Below, piece by piece: positions 31,201 through 43,037 of a stretch of DNA of 64,000 nucleotides. The position numbers and the translations under genes were made by a program. Below the pieces are notes generated by a model. The model was not told where the DNA came from. It made no database searches and saw only the letters and a program-made list of their open reading frames with translations. Origin of the DNA: Vitrella brassicaformis (Eukaryota; Sar; Vitrellaceae); contig CDMY01000027.1 of the NCBI GenBank assembly GCA_001179505.1, forward strand, positions 1-64,000, given 5' to 3'. Positions within the stretch are counted from its first letter, which is position 1. Every line of letters starts with the position of its first letter.

Positions 31201-34200
31201 GTGTTCATCGATCAGAGGTGCCGTTGCCTGAGATCTGCGGCGACTTTGTTGTGGTTGGCGCCGAAACCTGCGATGGTCTGCAATCGCTTTCTTGACGCCT
31301 GACAAAGTGTCTTGACGCCTGCAATCGTTTTCTTGTTCCTTGGACTCAGACGGGAACACTGCGGCGGGCGACGGATGTTCAGAGACATGCCAGACAGAAC
31401 CAGGATGGACATGCCCCATCCCAGGAGAGCCTTGCTGTAAGCGCATGACAGGATGGCAGCGATACACTCATTCTTGTGAGCTCTCTGCTGGCTTGCATGT
31501 ACCTTCGGTCGCCAACCTCAGTTCTTGTGACGACCACGACAACGACATTGCCACCGTCGACAACCGCCCAACCTCCGCCAGCAACCACGGCTGCACCGAC
31601 CACAGGCGCTGTTGTCCCGTCAGTGCCCACTGCACCGCCGACAATAGCCCCTCAGCCAGAAACTTCCACGACGGAGCCGCCAATGGCGCCCACAAGTGAG
31701 TGAGAAAGATACGCGAGAGGCACAATGAACGTCGACCGGCTGGCTGCTGCTGCCTGCGTGTTTGTCTTTAGCTGGTGCGCCTCCGGTGGTTGCCCCGCCG
31801 GTGGACGTGGACGATGTCACAGACAACCTAGACGATCTCAAAGTGATTGGCCCCAACCGAGACACGAGACACTTGCATCGGTCCATGTATGTCTCATGTG
31901 TGCGCGTGTCTCTTTCACTTGTTGCAGAACCAGGATGCAGTTGACGTGTCGGATGCAGAGGACACCATCGGCGGTCTGCTGGGCGGTGAGGGCGAGGAAC
32001 CACCCACACCGCCGCCCGTCGAGTCTCCCAACGACTTCAGCTCTCGGCTCCTCAAAGCCATCAACGTCGCCAAAGTGGCCCGCAAAGAGGACATGGCCGG
32101 GCTGGCAAAGCCCAATTCCACACAGGAAGAGACCAAGGCACAAAGGAAAGCCGTCGTGAAGGCACTCATGCGCAACCTGCAAAAGGTATATGACGACACG
32201 CAGACAGGCAAGGACAGCACCCAATTTCTCTGTCCTGTGTGCGGCTGGTCAGGCTGCTGTCGATCGGTCGACAAAGTTGAGTGATGTGTCGAGCAGCCCG
32301 GCTGAAGTGCTCTTGTCCGCCGTCACGCTGGTCACCACCGTCGAGACGGCCGATGAGACAGGTACGGCGCGTAGAAAGGCCACAAGATCACCTGGCCGAG
32401 GTCTGCATCTCTTGTATCTGCAGAGAACGACGACATGGACACGGCGGAGGCGGGCGTCGCGACATTCAAGGCTCTCGCGGCCGTCTCGGCGGACACCATC
32501 TCCCAGCCCGACGACACCCCCGCGAATGCCGTCAAGGAGCTGCAGGGCCTTCAGTACTATCTCGATGGGGCGGCCGGCCTCCTCAGACAGCTCAACAGGA
32601 CAGCAAAGGCGGACCGACACCTTCGGCGGCTGACACCGGCTGCCAACGAGAGCTATCACACGTTGTCATCTGATATCATCGGCACCACAGCCCAGCTGGC
32701 CGACAGCCTCGCCACACGCGCAGCCGCACACTCAAACGGCACGGCCGAAGTGGCGGGCGCCAAGACGCGGCTGAAGGTCGCCCGCACAGACACGGCCAGT
32801 GGGGCCACACTCACGATCAAGGACACCAATGTAGTTGTGGACATGCCTTCATTGCCATCCATCCCGCCGGCCGTGTGCGCCGATGGTGGCGGGCTGCGCG
32901 AGAGTGTGCAGATGACCCTCTGGGCCGACGACCCATACGCTTATGCCGCTGACGAGGAGCCAATGGCCGACCTGACGGCCAACGACACTCTCACGAATGC
33001 AGCGCAGGGCACTTTGGCTGTGTCGGCCCGACAGTGCGGCAGCGACCTGCAGCTGACGGCGGGTGACGGTCAGCAAGAGCCCTTCCGGCTGTTCATCCCT
33101 CGCCCCTCAGCTGACAGCGTGCCGGCGGCTGGCAATGTCTCTGTCAATGGGACGGAGAGGGCGTACGACGTCCATGTGGTGTGCGGCTTCTGGAACACAT
33201 CGACGCACCAGTGGGACACACAAGGTCAGCCATGCACACGTGTGGCGCACGGATCAATCGGTCGACCAATGAATCAACGGGTGTGTGTATATGTGTGTAG
33301 GCTGTCAAGTGAATTTGGCTCTGTCGAATGAGACGACCCTCTGTTGCGAGTGTACTCACCTCACAGAATTCTCTTCACTCTTCAGGTCAGCTGACGTGAC
33401 ACACCCAGGCCATGATGCGTGTGTGAGTGCTTGCATTGTGTCTGCAGGAGTGTGATTGTTGACAGCCACATTGCAGGGGTGGTGGGTGGAGCTGGTGACT
33501 CCCTCGCCAGGATGGCCGACATCACCGCGTGGACACAAAACATAGCCGCCTTCTTCGTGTCGATAATGATCGCCATACACTCCACTTGTCTGCTGCTGTC
33601 TCTCTACTTCGACTGCAAAAACCCGTAAGCACACAAAACATGAACCACAACCGTCGTTGCTGTTCGTTGTCGGTTCGTCAGTATCACTGATCAGCTCTTG
33701 TTGGACATATGGTCAGTCAATACACAGCGCACCGCATCATTGTGTTCTGAATTTGTTATCCACCTGTGTGATTGGTTGGTTGTTTCATCAGGATGACCGA
33801 TCCACTGCTCGAGTGGGGACACCTATACATGTTTACTGTGTATATGCACCAATGTTCTCACTCTTGTTCTGTTGTCTGCTGTGTGCCGGTTGTCGCGACA
33901 GCACACGACACAAAGCCGTAAGCACACTCATGCCTATACCAACGGCAGGAGATGGACTCACATTCCCTTCGGTCTTGGTCTTCATGCGCAGCGGTCGAGA
34001 TTGCAGCGCAGCATCAATGGTTGTGTCGGCCGTCGGTGCTATCACCCCTGGTGGTGCGACTTCCTCGTCTGCCGCATCTTCGGCGGCATCTACATGCACT
34101 GCCGAAACAGAGAGCCCACTCTCCATCTCCAGGAACTTCGGACACTCAGGTGAATAAAATCCCGTAACGGAAGACATGCCAGGCCATGAGTATTTGTCTC

Positions 34201-37162
34201 TCCCTGTCCTTTTGCTATGCTGCAGGGCGGTCCGCAGCGATTTGCTGCAGGAGGGGGAGAAGCAGGCAACTGGATACGGGAGCTTTAGCAGTATCCACGA
34301 GGAGCACGCCGCGACATCTGTCGTCAGAGCCGCACCCAAGAGGAGGGCATCACTGCTGCAATCGTGGTCAGACAAACAACAGAGAGGCTCACAGCCATGG
34401 CACTATGCTCTCATCACTCTACAGGATGGGCCGTCTCTACACTCTCGATATGTCTGCGGCGAGCAGCGAGCCAGAGACCCGCGAGAAGCTCCGCAGCAAA
34501 GTGCACGAGGAGGTGCCCTCCTTGAGTGATTTTGTCAAGCACACGTGGACCAGACGGAGGCAGGCCGCCAAAAAACTCATACCGGCCGAGAGCACCCTCT
34601 TTGACGACGTCCACACCGCCCCCAAAAACTGGTCGATCATGTCGGCAGACGAGCAGGTCAAGTCACCCACTGGCGGTGAGATGCCGGTAGAGCAGCCGAC
34701 GACCACAAGTCAACGCGAAAGTGAAGGATCGAGTCCGCGCAAGAGAGCGCCGGCGTCAGTCCACAGCCGTGGCTTCTCGGGGACTTCAGTGGAGGAAGAG
34801 CGCACCCCGGCCTGGAGTGAGGCGACGCTCAAGCCGCAGGATCTCCGAGATATTCAAGAGATGTTGGGCGAGCGAGGCGAGCGAAGATATTCAGCTGGAG
34901 CCGGACTCCAGGGCGCGTGGATTCGGATGTTCTCATTTGGAGGCGGCAAAAAGCAAGAGGAGGCCAGGGACGTCAGCCTTATCAAGTAGGAAGCGAGAGA
35001 CATGACGTGTTGACGTGTGTGGCTCGACTTGTATATGTCTCGGTCTGTCTGCATCGTCATTGCAGGAGTGGCGTGCTCAAGGAGGCTTTGCGGAAGCGGC
35101 TGTTGTTGGAGCTGCAGAGGCAGCAGGCCGCCGCCGTACTCATTCAACGCTCTTTCAGTGCCATCCTGGAGCGTCAAAGGCAGCAGCAGCAGCAGCAACA
35201 GCGGCAGGCCGCAGCGGAATCGCTCCTCAATCCCACAGTCGTAGGCCTCCCGCAGACTGTCACTTCCCTGGACAACATCGCCGGCCAGCCGCAGGACAAG
35301 TCGCCTGATGGGAGTGCGACGGACAGCGTTGTCACGTCTCCCATCAGCTTAGGGCGCGAGGAGAAGCCGAATGTCATTCCATCCTTCTTTAGCGTTGACG
35401 ACGTCACCAGCCCTGTTTCTCCAAGCAGCCCCCTTGGCGACACCAGCCCCGACGCGACAGGCGTGCCCGCACCGCTACCCACCACTGCGGCCCCCGGTTG
35501 GAGTCAGGGGGTCGACGCCATGGAGCAAGAAGACACGGAGAGCAGCCGACCAGAGCTGCGCCGTGATTCGACAAAGTCAGTAATGATCTCCATCCCGCCC
35601 GCCGATGGCGTCGGCAAGGGCATGCGGCGGCGCAGCATGTCCGCCCAGGCGACTCGTCGAAAGAGCGTGACACAGCTGTGGGTGGATTTAAACGCCGAGG
35701 TTGACCTGATGGTCACCCGAACACTGCGTCGTGTCGGGTATGTGGAGTGGGGCGCTCCAAAGATGTTCCGTGAGGTTTGCCGTCGAGACCACCCCCTCCT
35801 CAAGGTGAAAGGCATACACACAGACGCATGAAAGGAAGCGCGATGGCATTCGCTGTGTGGTTGGCTGCGTGTGGCTTGTCACAGCTCTTCATACTCAACC
35901 CCACGTACTGAGGACGACAGACACTGAGGGAGGCACATAACAAGAGTGGGTCCCATTTTGTCTGATGAGTCAGGTTCACCGCCGTGCAACGGACCCTTTT
36001 CTTTGGGAGTATCAGTCTGGGAATCTTGACGATGTGCGCCGTCTTCTTCGACCAGGGCCGATACAGCCGTCGGCAGGACGACAGCACAGTGCTGATGGCC
36101 TGGCAGTCGGGCGGCGTGCGGTGGCTCCTCACACTCCGACAGATCGCCGTGCTCATCTGGTCGATCCTGCTTTCTAAGCCCATTCCGCTGACGCTGCTCT
36201 TCCTCTTCCGCAAAGCAGTCCCCCACATCATCCCGTCGGCCACTAGAGAGGGTAATGCACCGAGAGAGACACATTGGGGAACTGCACTGTGCATAGTGTA
36301 TGGGTATCGGCGTGCAGAGATAAAGTACGGGGCGATGGTGGGCGGCTTGCGTGCGCAGCAAAAGATGACCGCACAGAAGTTGGCATCGTTGCAAACGAGG
36401 CGCGCCACTGTCACGACCCTTCGACGCATCGCCGACCTGACAGGACGCCATTCTGGTAACGGGATACACAGAGACATCCATCCAACTGAATGCGTGTCTC
36501 TTGTCATGTGTTGTCGGTCAGGTCATTTCTCATTGGAAAGGAAGATCGCCGTGCTGGCCCGCTGGCGGCTTAAGGAACGGATCGGCATCACCATTGGGTT
36601 CCTCTATTGGTTCGCGTGCTGCTCCTTCCTGCTCCTCTTCGCATTCTCGTCGCAGCTGGTGGAGAGCGGCCTCGAGGGCCAGCCATCCTATCTGATCTAT
36701 CAGGACTTTGTGATGGTGTGCTCGGTCGAATTCCTAAACAGCTTTATCCTCCAGGTAGGTCTCTTTCAGCCTTGGAGATACTGCAGCCGATACTCGTTCA
36801 TCTGCTTTTTTGAAATGTTGCAGCCGATAATCTTCTTCTGCCTGCTGTCTCTCCTGCTGATGGCCGTGCTGCGGGTGGCGTCCTTCGACTGGGTCGTCTG
36901 GAGCTTTCCCCACTGGTTTGACTTCACCTTCTCGGTCAGTCGGGCAGCTTATCTGATCTGATCGGCACACGGGCCATCACGTGGTTATGAATGTTTGTGT
37001 CTCTGCCTACGTCTATCCATGCAGGGTGCCCAGTCGCTGCACGAGCTGACGGTTCAATTGCAGGCCATCAGCGATACACACGAACTCACACGTGGCCTCG
37101 TCGGCTTCGCCGGCTTGAATGTCGACTCGGTTGGCATGGTCCAGGACGTCTTCTCTTTCTAA
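28217..37162 (+). CDS. Polycystin-1-like receptor with Ig-like, PAN, DUF4215 and GPS domains
   Basis: From 29466 the exons are clear: 29466-29786, 29862-29939, 30006-30188, 30257-30504, 30646-30787, 30852-31124, 31216-31275, 31350-31436, 31522-31695, 31772-31842, 31928-32185, 32253-32361, 32424-33224, 33301-33385, 33448-33624, 33682-33711, 33792-33830, 33902-33917, 33992-34149, 34226-34366, 34425-34985, 35066-35804, 35974-36251, 36318-36455, 36522-36754, 36824-36934, 37025-37162. The ectodomain has bacterial-Ig-like modules (VDVTLTFSDDISDL), PAN/apple-type Cys modules (CAAKCRVLPECEGFAFG), a DUF4215 repeat (CDDGNTAAGDGCSETC), a Thr/Pro stalk and a GAIN/GPS end (CGFWNTSTHQWDTQGC, CCECTHLTEFSSL). 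HL-T is the expected autocleavage site. Membrane passes follow, with FTAVQRTLFF matching the polycystin FTRxQR region. The polycystin channel domain and a clear PLAT are absent. The first 1.2 kb (a possible signal peptide, MLLTACLVIG, at 28217, with exons near 28320, 28480 and 28670) is uncertain. Confidence 0.75.
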
Positions 37163-37518
37163 ACAACCAAATGCAGACAGGCAAGCATACAGACACGCAC
37201 TTTGCTTTCAGAAGACGATCGTGAGTAGGGCGTTTCTTAGTCGATTGGTGCTTGGCAGTCGGATTGTTCGTAGAGGGGTTTCGATCCTTTAGGCCTGTGT
37301 GGGCCTCTTTATTTTTGATGTCCCATTGGGGGATTGCGGCGTTGGACTGTGGGTTTGAGGGAAATTAGGCCTGAGTGGCCCCAGGCTTCGTGTATTTTTT
37401 GTGTCTCGTGGCCGTGTTCGCTAGCAATAAGGGACTGCAGAACTGTTACAGAAGGAATTGCTCCCAAAGTGGTCAAATGAAGTCATGTAGGAGCCCATGA
37501 GTGTACAGCATCATTTAT
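37163..37518. other. Intergenic region with no gene seen
   Basis: T/G-rich and free of open frames with domain character. It contains two GGCCTG(T/A)GTGG-like repeats at 37290-37303 and 37368-37382. Downstream region of both converging genes. Confidence 0.5.
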
Positions 37519-38875
37519 TCACATCCCCTGCCCATTCCGTCTTCGATGATTGAGGTTGTTCTCCCTTGGCGACACCCAACGAAGATTCGCACTCCGATTA
37601 TCGCCGGGGTCGCCATTAATGTGGTCGACTTGAATGTAGCGAGGATCATCTATCCCTTCGTTCTGCAGCCTCTGCCGCAGGGTCTCCTTCGCCTTTGGAT
37701 GAAAGACTTCAGCAACCAGTCGATGCACAAGATAGTCCCGTGGGCGCAGCTTGACAATCCTGTATCCGTCAGGACGATGGCAACCCAGAGTTTTCCTCCC
37801 GCTTTTGAATCGCAATGGGTTCTCGCTGAGTGCACGTATCTCTCGGTCGGTTTTTTGCCCCGTTGAGAGTTTCCTCGGTCACGGGGCGCCATTTCTCCCC
37901 TTCCAAGTCGGGCCGTGCTCTCTTTGAAATACATAGTGTACCGCAAAGCTGCGCATCTTTGATGGCTTTTCGGATACCATCCGCGCTCATGCAGATCTTC
38001 TCAGCCGCTTCTCTCATTGACGGATACTCTCGGACTTCACCGGTGTTCCCACAAGTGGCAACGACTGAAACAGCACACGTAAGACCGCCGCATCTTCGGC
38101 TTCCGCTCTGATGGCTTCTCTTGACATTTTCGCCCTGTGATATCCATTCGAGATTATCCATATGGTTGTTCGTCTTGTTGGCATCAATGTGGTGGACGAC
38201 TGGGTTTTTTCCCGGATTCGCGTCGAAAAATGCCTGCTTCTCTTCAGGCCTCCAGACTTCAGCAACCAACCGGTGGGCATGCTGCGCCTTCCCCCTGCCC
38301 GCTGTCACCTTAAGATACTTTCCCCTGCCCGCTGTCACCTTAAGATAGCCATATGCTGTCTTCTGTCCGAATGTCCTGTAGCCACTTGGGTACTCGAACT
38401 CACCATGTTTGGACACGTTCAGACAGGCAAACGGAGATTCTTCCAGTCCCTTGATGTCTCCAACTTTTCGCCAATCATCATCATTCTGTGTCGTTGCCGA
38501 GTCACGCTCAGCACCAAGGTACGTGAGACGAAAGCAGCCAAAGAGCAGCTGCTGTGTGGCAAGGATGCGCCCGACGTTTCCCAAAGAGACGCCAGTAAGA
38601 TGAGCAAGATGTCCAGCAGAGCGGACGAATATGGCTGCCCCTGTCCGGGTGTCCTCGACCCTCAGCCACTTGGCCCAAGTCGCTCGACAGTTGCTCCTTC
38701 CCGTCCAGCGCTGCTGCCCTGCTCTGAAAAGAGCCTCCAGCTTCTTTTGCTTCTCGAGCCACTCAGCAGCGGGGACGCGATATGAACGACACTGCGTTGA
38801 TGAGGAACCGCGGGGTGCGAACACATCAGTGAGAGCCGCGGCAGCCCGGAGATGGGTAGATGGCGACTTGGGCAT
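37519..38875 (-). CDS. HNH/NUMOD homing-endonuclease-like gene, frameshifted
   Basis: Intronless, unlike its neighbours. Frame 1 (38875-37769) and frame 2 (ending 37519) together give two HNH modules. Frame 1 contains DDDWRKVGDIKGLEESP (NUMOD4-like), a first HNH (AHRLVAEVWRPEEK, NPVVHHIDANKTNNHMDNLE) and a NUMOD1-like helix-turn-helix (EYPSMREAAEKICMSADG). Frame 2 contains a second HNH (DYLVHRLVAEVFHPK, IQVDHINGDPGDNRSANLRW). The frames overlap by about 50 nt and are displaced by one. The likely slip is the six-A run (minus strand) near 37857-37862, where frame 2 would continue naturally from frame 1. The gene could be an inactivated single protein or an assembly error. HNH/NUMOD proteins are mobile DNA endonucleases of phages, organelles and group I introns; acquisition by transfer is inferred. 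Confidence 0.75.
38291..38346. repeat. Two-copy 30-nt in-frame tandem repeat inside the HNH gene
   Basis: Two identical 30-nt units (CCCCTGCCCGCTGTCACCTT core at about 38291 and 38321). They duplicate a 10-residue piece, YLKVTAGRGK, in the endonuclease protein. Confidence 0.85.
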
Positions 38876-39728
38876 CCACCTATCGGAAAGAGCGATGAGA
38901 CGGCTGCCCCCTAGAACGATTCACGACCCCCCAAAAGCACCAGCTGGGGGAGTGCTCTAGGCTAGTTCTTCTCCGCCCGTGCGCGAATCGCATATGGCGG
39001 ATGGCGTAACGGACTTCATGAAAATGCCCTCCTGGAAAGCGGAAACTTCGTGTGCTGATACTGAGCTACATGACGGCTCACCGAGATGTCTTTTCGGAAG
39101 GAGAAAAGCTCGTGCATGCTGTCAGAATAGGGGGGAGAGAGTCGGGGAGAATGGTGAAGAGAGGATCTGCCGGGCGGTCAGTCCCGGATAAAGGATTAAG
39201 TCAATGCAACGTAAGGTCTGTGGTTTTTGTGGAGAGTCCACGTAGGACATGTAGTATGCGTCAGTCCATCCTGTCTGACGTCCTGTCCGCCATGGCCTGT
39301 CTCATGGAACGGACAGACTCAACAGCCGTCCTGTCTCACAGATCAGTGGATCGTCGGTCTATGAACCCTAGACCCTAAACCCTGGACCGACTTGCACTTC
39401 TGACACCCCCTCTCAAGTCGGTGCAGAGTTAGGACATGAATCTCCATAAAACTATAACTGAAACTCCGCGCGTGAGGTCTTCGCCACCTTGAGATCTGCA
39501 CATAGGAGCCCTTCGCAAGAAGAAAGATCAGAAAGAAACGCGTCCAAGGCCATCAGAGGGGCGCAAGGACAAGAGAAGCATAGTGAAGCCGCAGATCCAG
39601 ATAGCGGACATCACCATCGGAGAGAAGCGAAGGAGTGCTCCAGTGCAACCTCAAGCAAGTGGCTAAAACCACACAAGCGAGATAAACACTTCATAACAAG
39701 TTCTGCCTGCCTGTTATCCTCTGACTCA
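38876..39728. other. Intergenic region before the second gap
   Basis: No gene seen. Base composition lacks the GT/CA tracts of the gene-rich parts. It holds CTGTCTGACGTCCTGTCCGC-type imperfect repeats near 39250-39330 and the telo-box at 39364. Confidence 0.4.
39364..39383. promoter_or_regulatory. Telo-box-like AACCCTAGACCCTAAACCCT
   Basis: Three degenerate plant-type telomere units in a row. The nearest gene start is the HNH gene about 490 nt away, so a promoter role is less clear than for the other two copies. Confidence 0.35.
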
Positions 39729-40028
39729 NNNNNNNNNNNNNNNNNNNNNNNNNNNNNNNNNNNNNNNNNNNNNNNNNNNNNNNNNNNNNNNNNNNNNNNN
39801 NNNNNNNNNNNNNNNNNNNNNNNNNNNNNNNNNNNNNNNNNNNNNNNNNNNNNNNNNNNNNNNNNNNNNNNNNNNNNNNNNNNNNNNNNNNNNNNNNNNN
39901 NNNNNNNNNNNNNNNNNNNNNNNNNNNNNNNNNNNNNNNNNNNNNNNNNNNNNNNNNNNNNNNNNNNNNNNNNNNNNNNNNNNNNNNNNNNNNNNNNNNN
40001 NNNNNNNNNNNNNNNNNNNNNNNNNNNN
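39729..40028. other. Assembly gap (300 N)
   Basis: Exactly 300 N. The sequence just after the gap is repeated at 40576, so the gap may hide a tandem duplication. Confidence 0.98.
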
Positions 40029-40596
40029 GTGCATCAGGTGTGCCGTCACACGCGAGCACACACACACACACATCCATAAACACAGCACCCTCCCTCACTC
40101 TCCTTGTCTCCCTGGATGGTCAGTCAGGCGATCGATCTCTGCCTGGTCGAGAAGACAGGATTTGTCGCCCGGACGACCACCATACGTCTAAGCAAAAGAC
40201 AATGCCAGTAGGCAGGCCTTAAGAAGGCTTTCATCCATCCCGTGCGTGTGGTGCTTTGTGCGTGCCTGTCTGCTGCAGGTAATAAATCCAGCCTTGCCCC
40301 TCCTCTCCTACCATTACATAAGAATCAGGCGACTTCGGTCGTAACTTCCAGGAGATAAGAACACCGTCAAGGAGCTGCGCACTCTATAAGAACACCCTCA
40401 AGTGGCTGCGCACTCCCAAGTTAAGAAGGCTTATGGTAAACGGCCCCACTCGCTTGTCCGATGGCAAAGAATGGCAAAGCCAGGTAAACAAGGGCAAACA
40501 GAGAGGCATCGTAGCTTCCACATGACGACCATCTGGCTGTGTGCGTCGCTGATGTCGCTTGTATGAGATCTCTACGTGCATCAGGTGTGCCGTCAC
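40029..40596. repeat. 21-nt direct repeat bounding a 0.55-kb segment
   Basis: GTGCATCAGGTGTGCCGTCA occurs at 40029 and again at 40576. The first copy abuts the gap. The second lies in a possible exon (TCIRCAVTNDGE). This may be a partly assembled duplication. Confidence 0.7.
40355..40415. repeat. Two-copy 31-nt tandem repeat
   Basis: ATAAGAACACC...CTGCGCACTC units at 40355 and 40386, differing at a few positions. Non-coding. Confidence 0.75.
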
Positions 40597-40685
40597 CAAC
40601 GACGGTGAAAAAGCCGTGGCCTCAGTGGTCAGGGTCGTTAGCGCGAATCGACATCAGGTAAGGTACCATGTGTATACACACGACA

Positions 40686-40722
<37 letters not shown>

Positions 40723-40855
40723 CTCCCACACAACAACGCCTCTCTCTTCTGTGTCTGCAAAGTTCGGAGCCGCCATCGACACAAACGACAAAGACACGAC
40801 CAGGAAACCGTCCAATGATGGGCTGGTGTCGTCACGACTCTGGGCAAGCTCCTGA
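40559..40855 (+). CDS. Possible short gene fragment
   Basis: Two exon-like pieces: one ending at a CAG-GTAAGG donor near 40659 (TCIRCAVTNDGEKAVASVVR, VVSANRHQ), and one after a CTGCAAAG acceptor near 40762 (FGAAIDTNDKDTTRKPSNDG). The intron holds a (CA)n tract. The reading frame after 40800 is ambiguous: a competing frame reads TLGKLLKSVGQWAIVPIGS. The 5' end would lie in or before the gap, where the first bases recur. No domain is recognised, and it may be a duplicated fragment. Confidence 0.3.
40685..40721. repeat. (CA)n microsatellite
   Basis: An ACTCACACACAC... tract of about 37 nt, intronic or intergenic. Confidence 0.9.
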
Positions 40856-41360
40856 AGAGCGTGGGCCAATGGGCTATCGTGCCAATAGGCTCGACATCAA
40901 GAAGGCACAGTCTTCTCACCGGTCATTTTTCGACGATTTAGCGGTAAATCACTTGTTTGTTGATCTGCGCTGTTTGTCTGCCCCCCTCGTGGTCCGCCCT
41001 TTCCCCCCACTTCATGATTTGTGCTGTGCGTCTTGTCCTTACCTGTGTACCTGTTAGTGTTCCTACCTATCATGACACATCCGCGGACAGACACACACAC
41101 AGCTCTACAAAAGGGAGAAGGACATGCATGCAATTGTATGTGTTCTTTAATTCATTGCATGGATAGTGTGATCGACGTGTTTTTTGGACACATCCGCATT
41201 CTCCGTCGAACGCGCAAATCGGCCCATCCACTGGGGGGGTCGTGCACCGCGCTCAGCTTGCCTGGGCGCCTTCCTTGTTATCACGGAATGTGCGAGCCTG
41301 TCTGAGCAGATCTGGGGATGGGATCGTCCACGGCGAGGCAGTTCACCTCGGGCTTGCTGA

Positions 41361-43037
41361 ATGCGCCGATGGATCACCAAGATCTGGCCTTATTGTGCAT
41401 CTTCGCGTGCCAGGCGACTGAGTGGCCATGCATCTGCTCTGCCGCAGGACGGCAACTACCGCGATGTTGCTGCTGCAGATGACGAGTGGGAAGGATGTGT
41501 TGCTGTGGCGTTTGGTGCGCTGCGGGATGAGCTGAATGAGAGAATCGTACGGTCTGCACTGAAGATGGAGGAGGTGCGGACTGTGGAAGACCTTGAAGGC
41601 CTCCTGAAGCTCGTCAGGTACACGACAATGCCAACAGTGTCCACTTTTGGGCGATCAATCCGTGGGGGATGTGTCAGGTATTCCACTAGCTTCGATGATT
41701 GCTATGGGTCGGGCACCCGCCATCTATCGACGTTCCCTCTGTTCTTGACAGTCGGCCGAATCGCACTCTCACTGCAACGGAGAACGTCTTCTGCTCGCGT
41801 CGACTCGTCTGTGCCCAGTGAGGGCTCCCGCCGTCTTGCCAAGCTGAGCGCCCAGCACGGCGCACCGAGAGAGATCGGCATCGGTGTTGGCAAGGAGTGC
41901 CCTCGAGTGCTGTTCGAGTCACGGCATATCATCGTCATGAGCAAGCCATCCTACTGGGTCGTCAATCCTGAGAAGGACGCTACATGTAATGGGGGAAACC
42001 GGAGAAGGAGGGAGCTGTCACTTGAGCGGCTGGTGCGGTCGGTGCATCCTGCTCCCTACCACGAGTTGATCCGTCAGCTGTGGGGAGTTGAGTCGGAGGT
42101 CAACCGTGATCCCCTCCGCTCCTATGGGCTGTGCAGCAGACTGGACCTGGAAACAAGCGGGTGGGTCAGCAAGGGAGAGGGGATGAGCGTGGGTGAATAA
42201 AGAAGTGTCTGTCTGTCTCTGTGTTTGGGGGACTGAATGGGATGGGCCAGGTTGCTTCCCATTGCGCGGTCTGACGTGGCCTATACGTGGCTTCGGCTGC
42301 AGTGGGATGCACGGATACCCGAGAAGGTGAGAAAGAGAGCAATACCAAAAACGACCGAAGCAACCCAACACGTTTGTCCCGTCACCGCCCTTCTCCTGCA
42401 TCCTTCTTCTCCTCAGTACTACGTCTGTCTGGTGCACGGTCACGTCCCTGAGGGCCTCCACACCTGCAGCCGCCCCATCAAGGCCACCCGCTTCACCCAC
42501 AACAGCCGCGAGTACAAGATCAGCACTGTCGACACCACGGCAGGGTCGCCCGCCCTCACCTACTGGCAGCCGCTCGCATATTTCCGGCGTTACGACATGG
42601 CGCTGACCCTCCTCTATGTCCGCATTGTGACCGGCCGGACACACCAGATACGGCTGCACTGCTCGGAACAGGGCTTCCCTCTCGTGGGCGATCGGAAGTA
42701 CTGTGGGAAGGGGAGGCTCGCATCGTCTGCTGCTGACGACAAGACCTGGTCCACGAGGATCTTCCTGCACGCCGCGAGGCTGTCCTTTTACGACTTGCCA
42801 TCTGATCGCTTCGTTGCTGATGGCGATGTGCGGTCGCTGGGCCCCCCCCTTTCGGTCAGCTGTCCATTATCTGGTGATTTGCGTCGTGTACTGGTGCATA
42901 AGCTGACGCCGGTGTGTCTGCCGAAAGATGACCAACTTGTAGTGGGTGAAACGGCTGTGAGCGTGCAGACGTGCATGCGTGATTTGGGGCTGGCGAAGCT
43001 GTATGATGCCTTGGCTTCCGAGAGAAGGGGCCTGTGA
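41361..43037 (+). CDS. RluA-type RNA pseudouridine synthase
   Basis: The main exons are 41361-42161 (possibly with a 60-nt in-frame intron at 41618-41677), 42251-42326 and 42417-43037, with in-phase junctions. The catalytic region is CSRLDLETSG, matching the HRLDxxTSG motif whose Asp forms the covalent intermediate. Further RluA marks are SKPSYWVVNPE, then HGHVPEG, and GRTHQIRLHCSEQGFPLVGD, the conserved C-terminal core. The enzyme isomerises uridine in rRNA or tRNA. The N-terminal 150 residues are basic and unlike bacterial RluA, and may include an organelle-targeting region. The ATG at 41361 is the first in frame but is not otherwise supported. After the core there is a 90-residue extension ending GLAKLYDALASERRGL. 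Confidence 0.85.

Noticed and set aside
39489-40098. Open frames crossing the second N block
   Set aside because: Artefacts of unknown bases.
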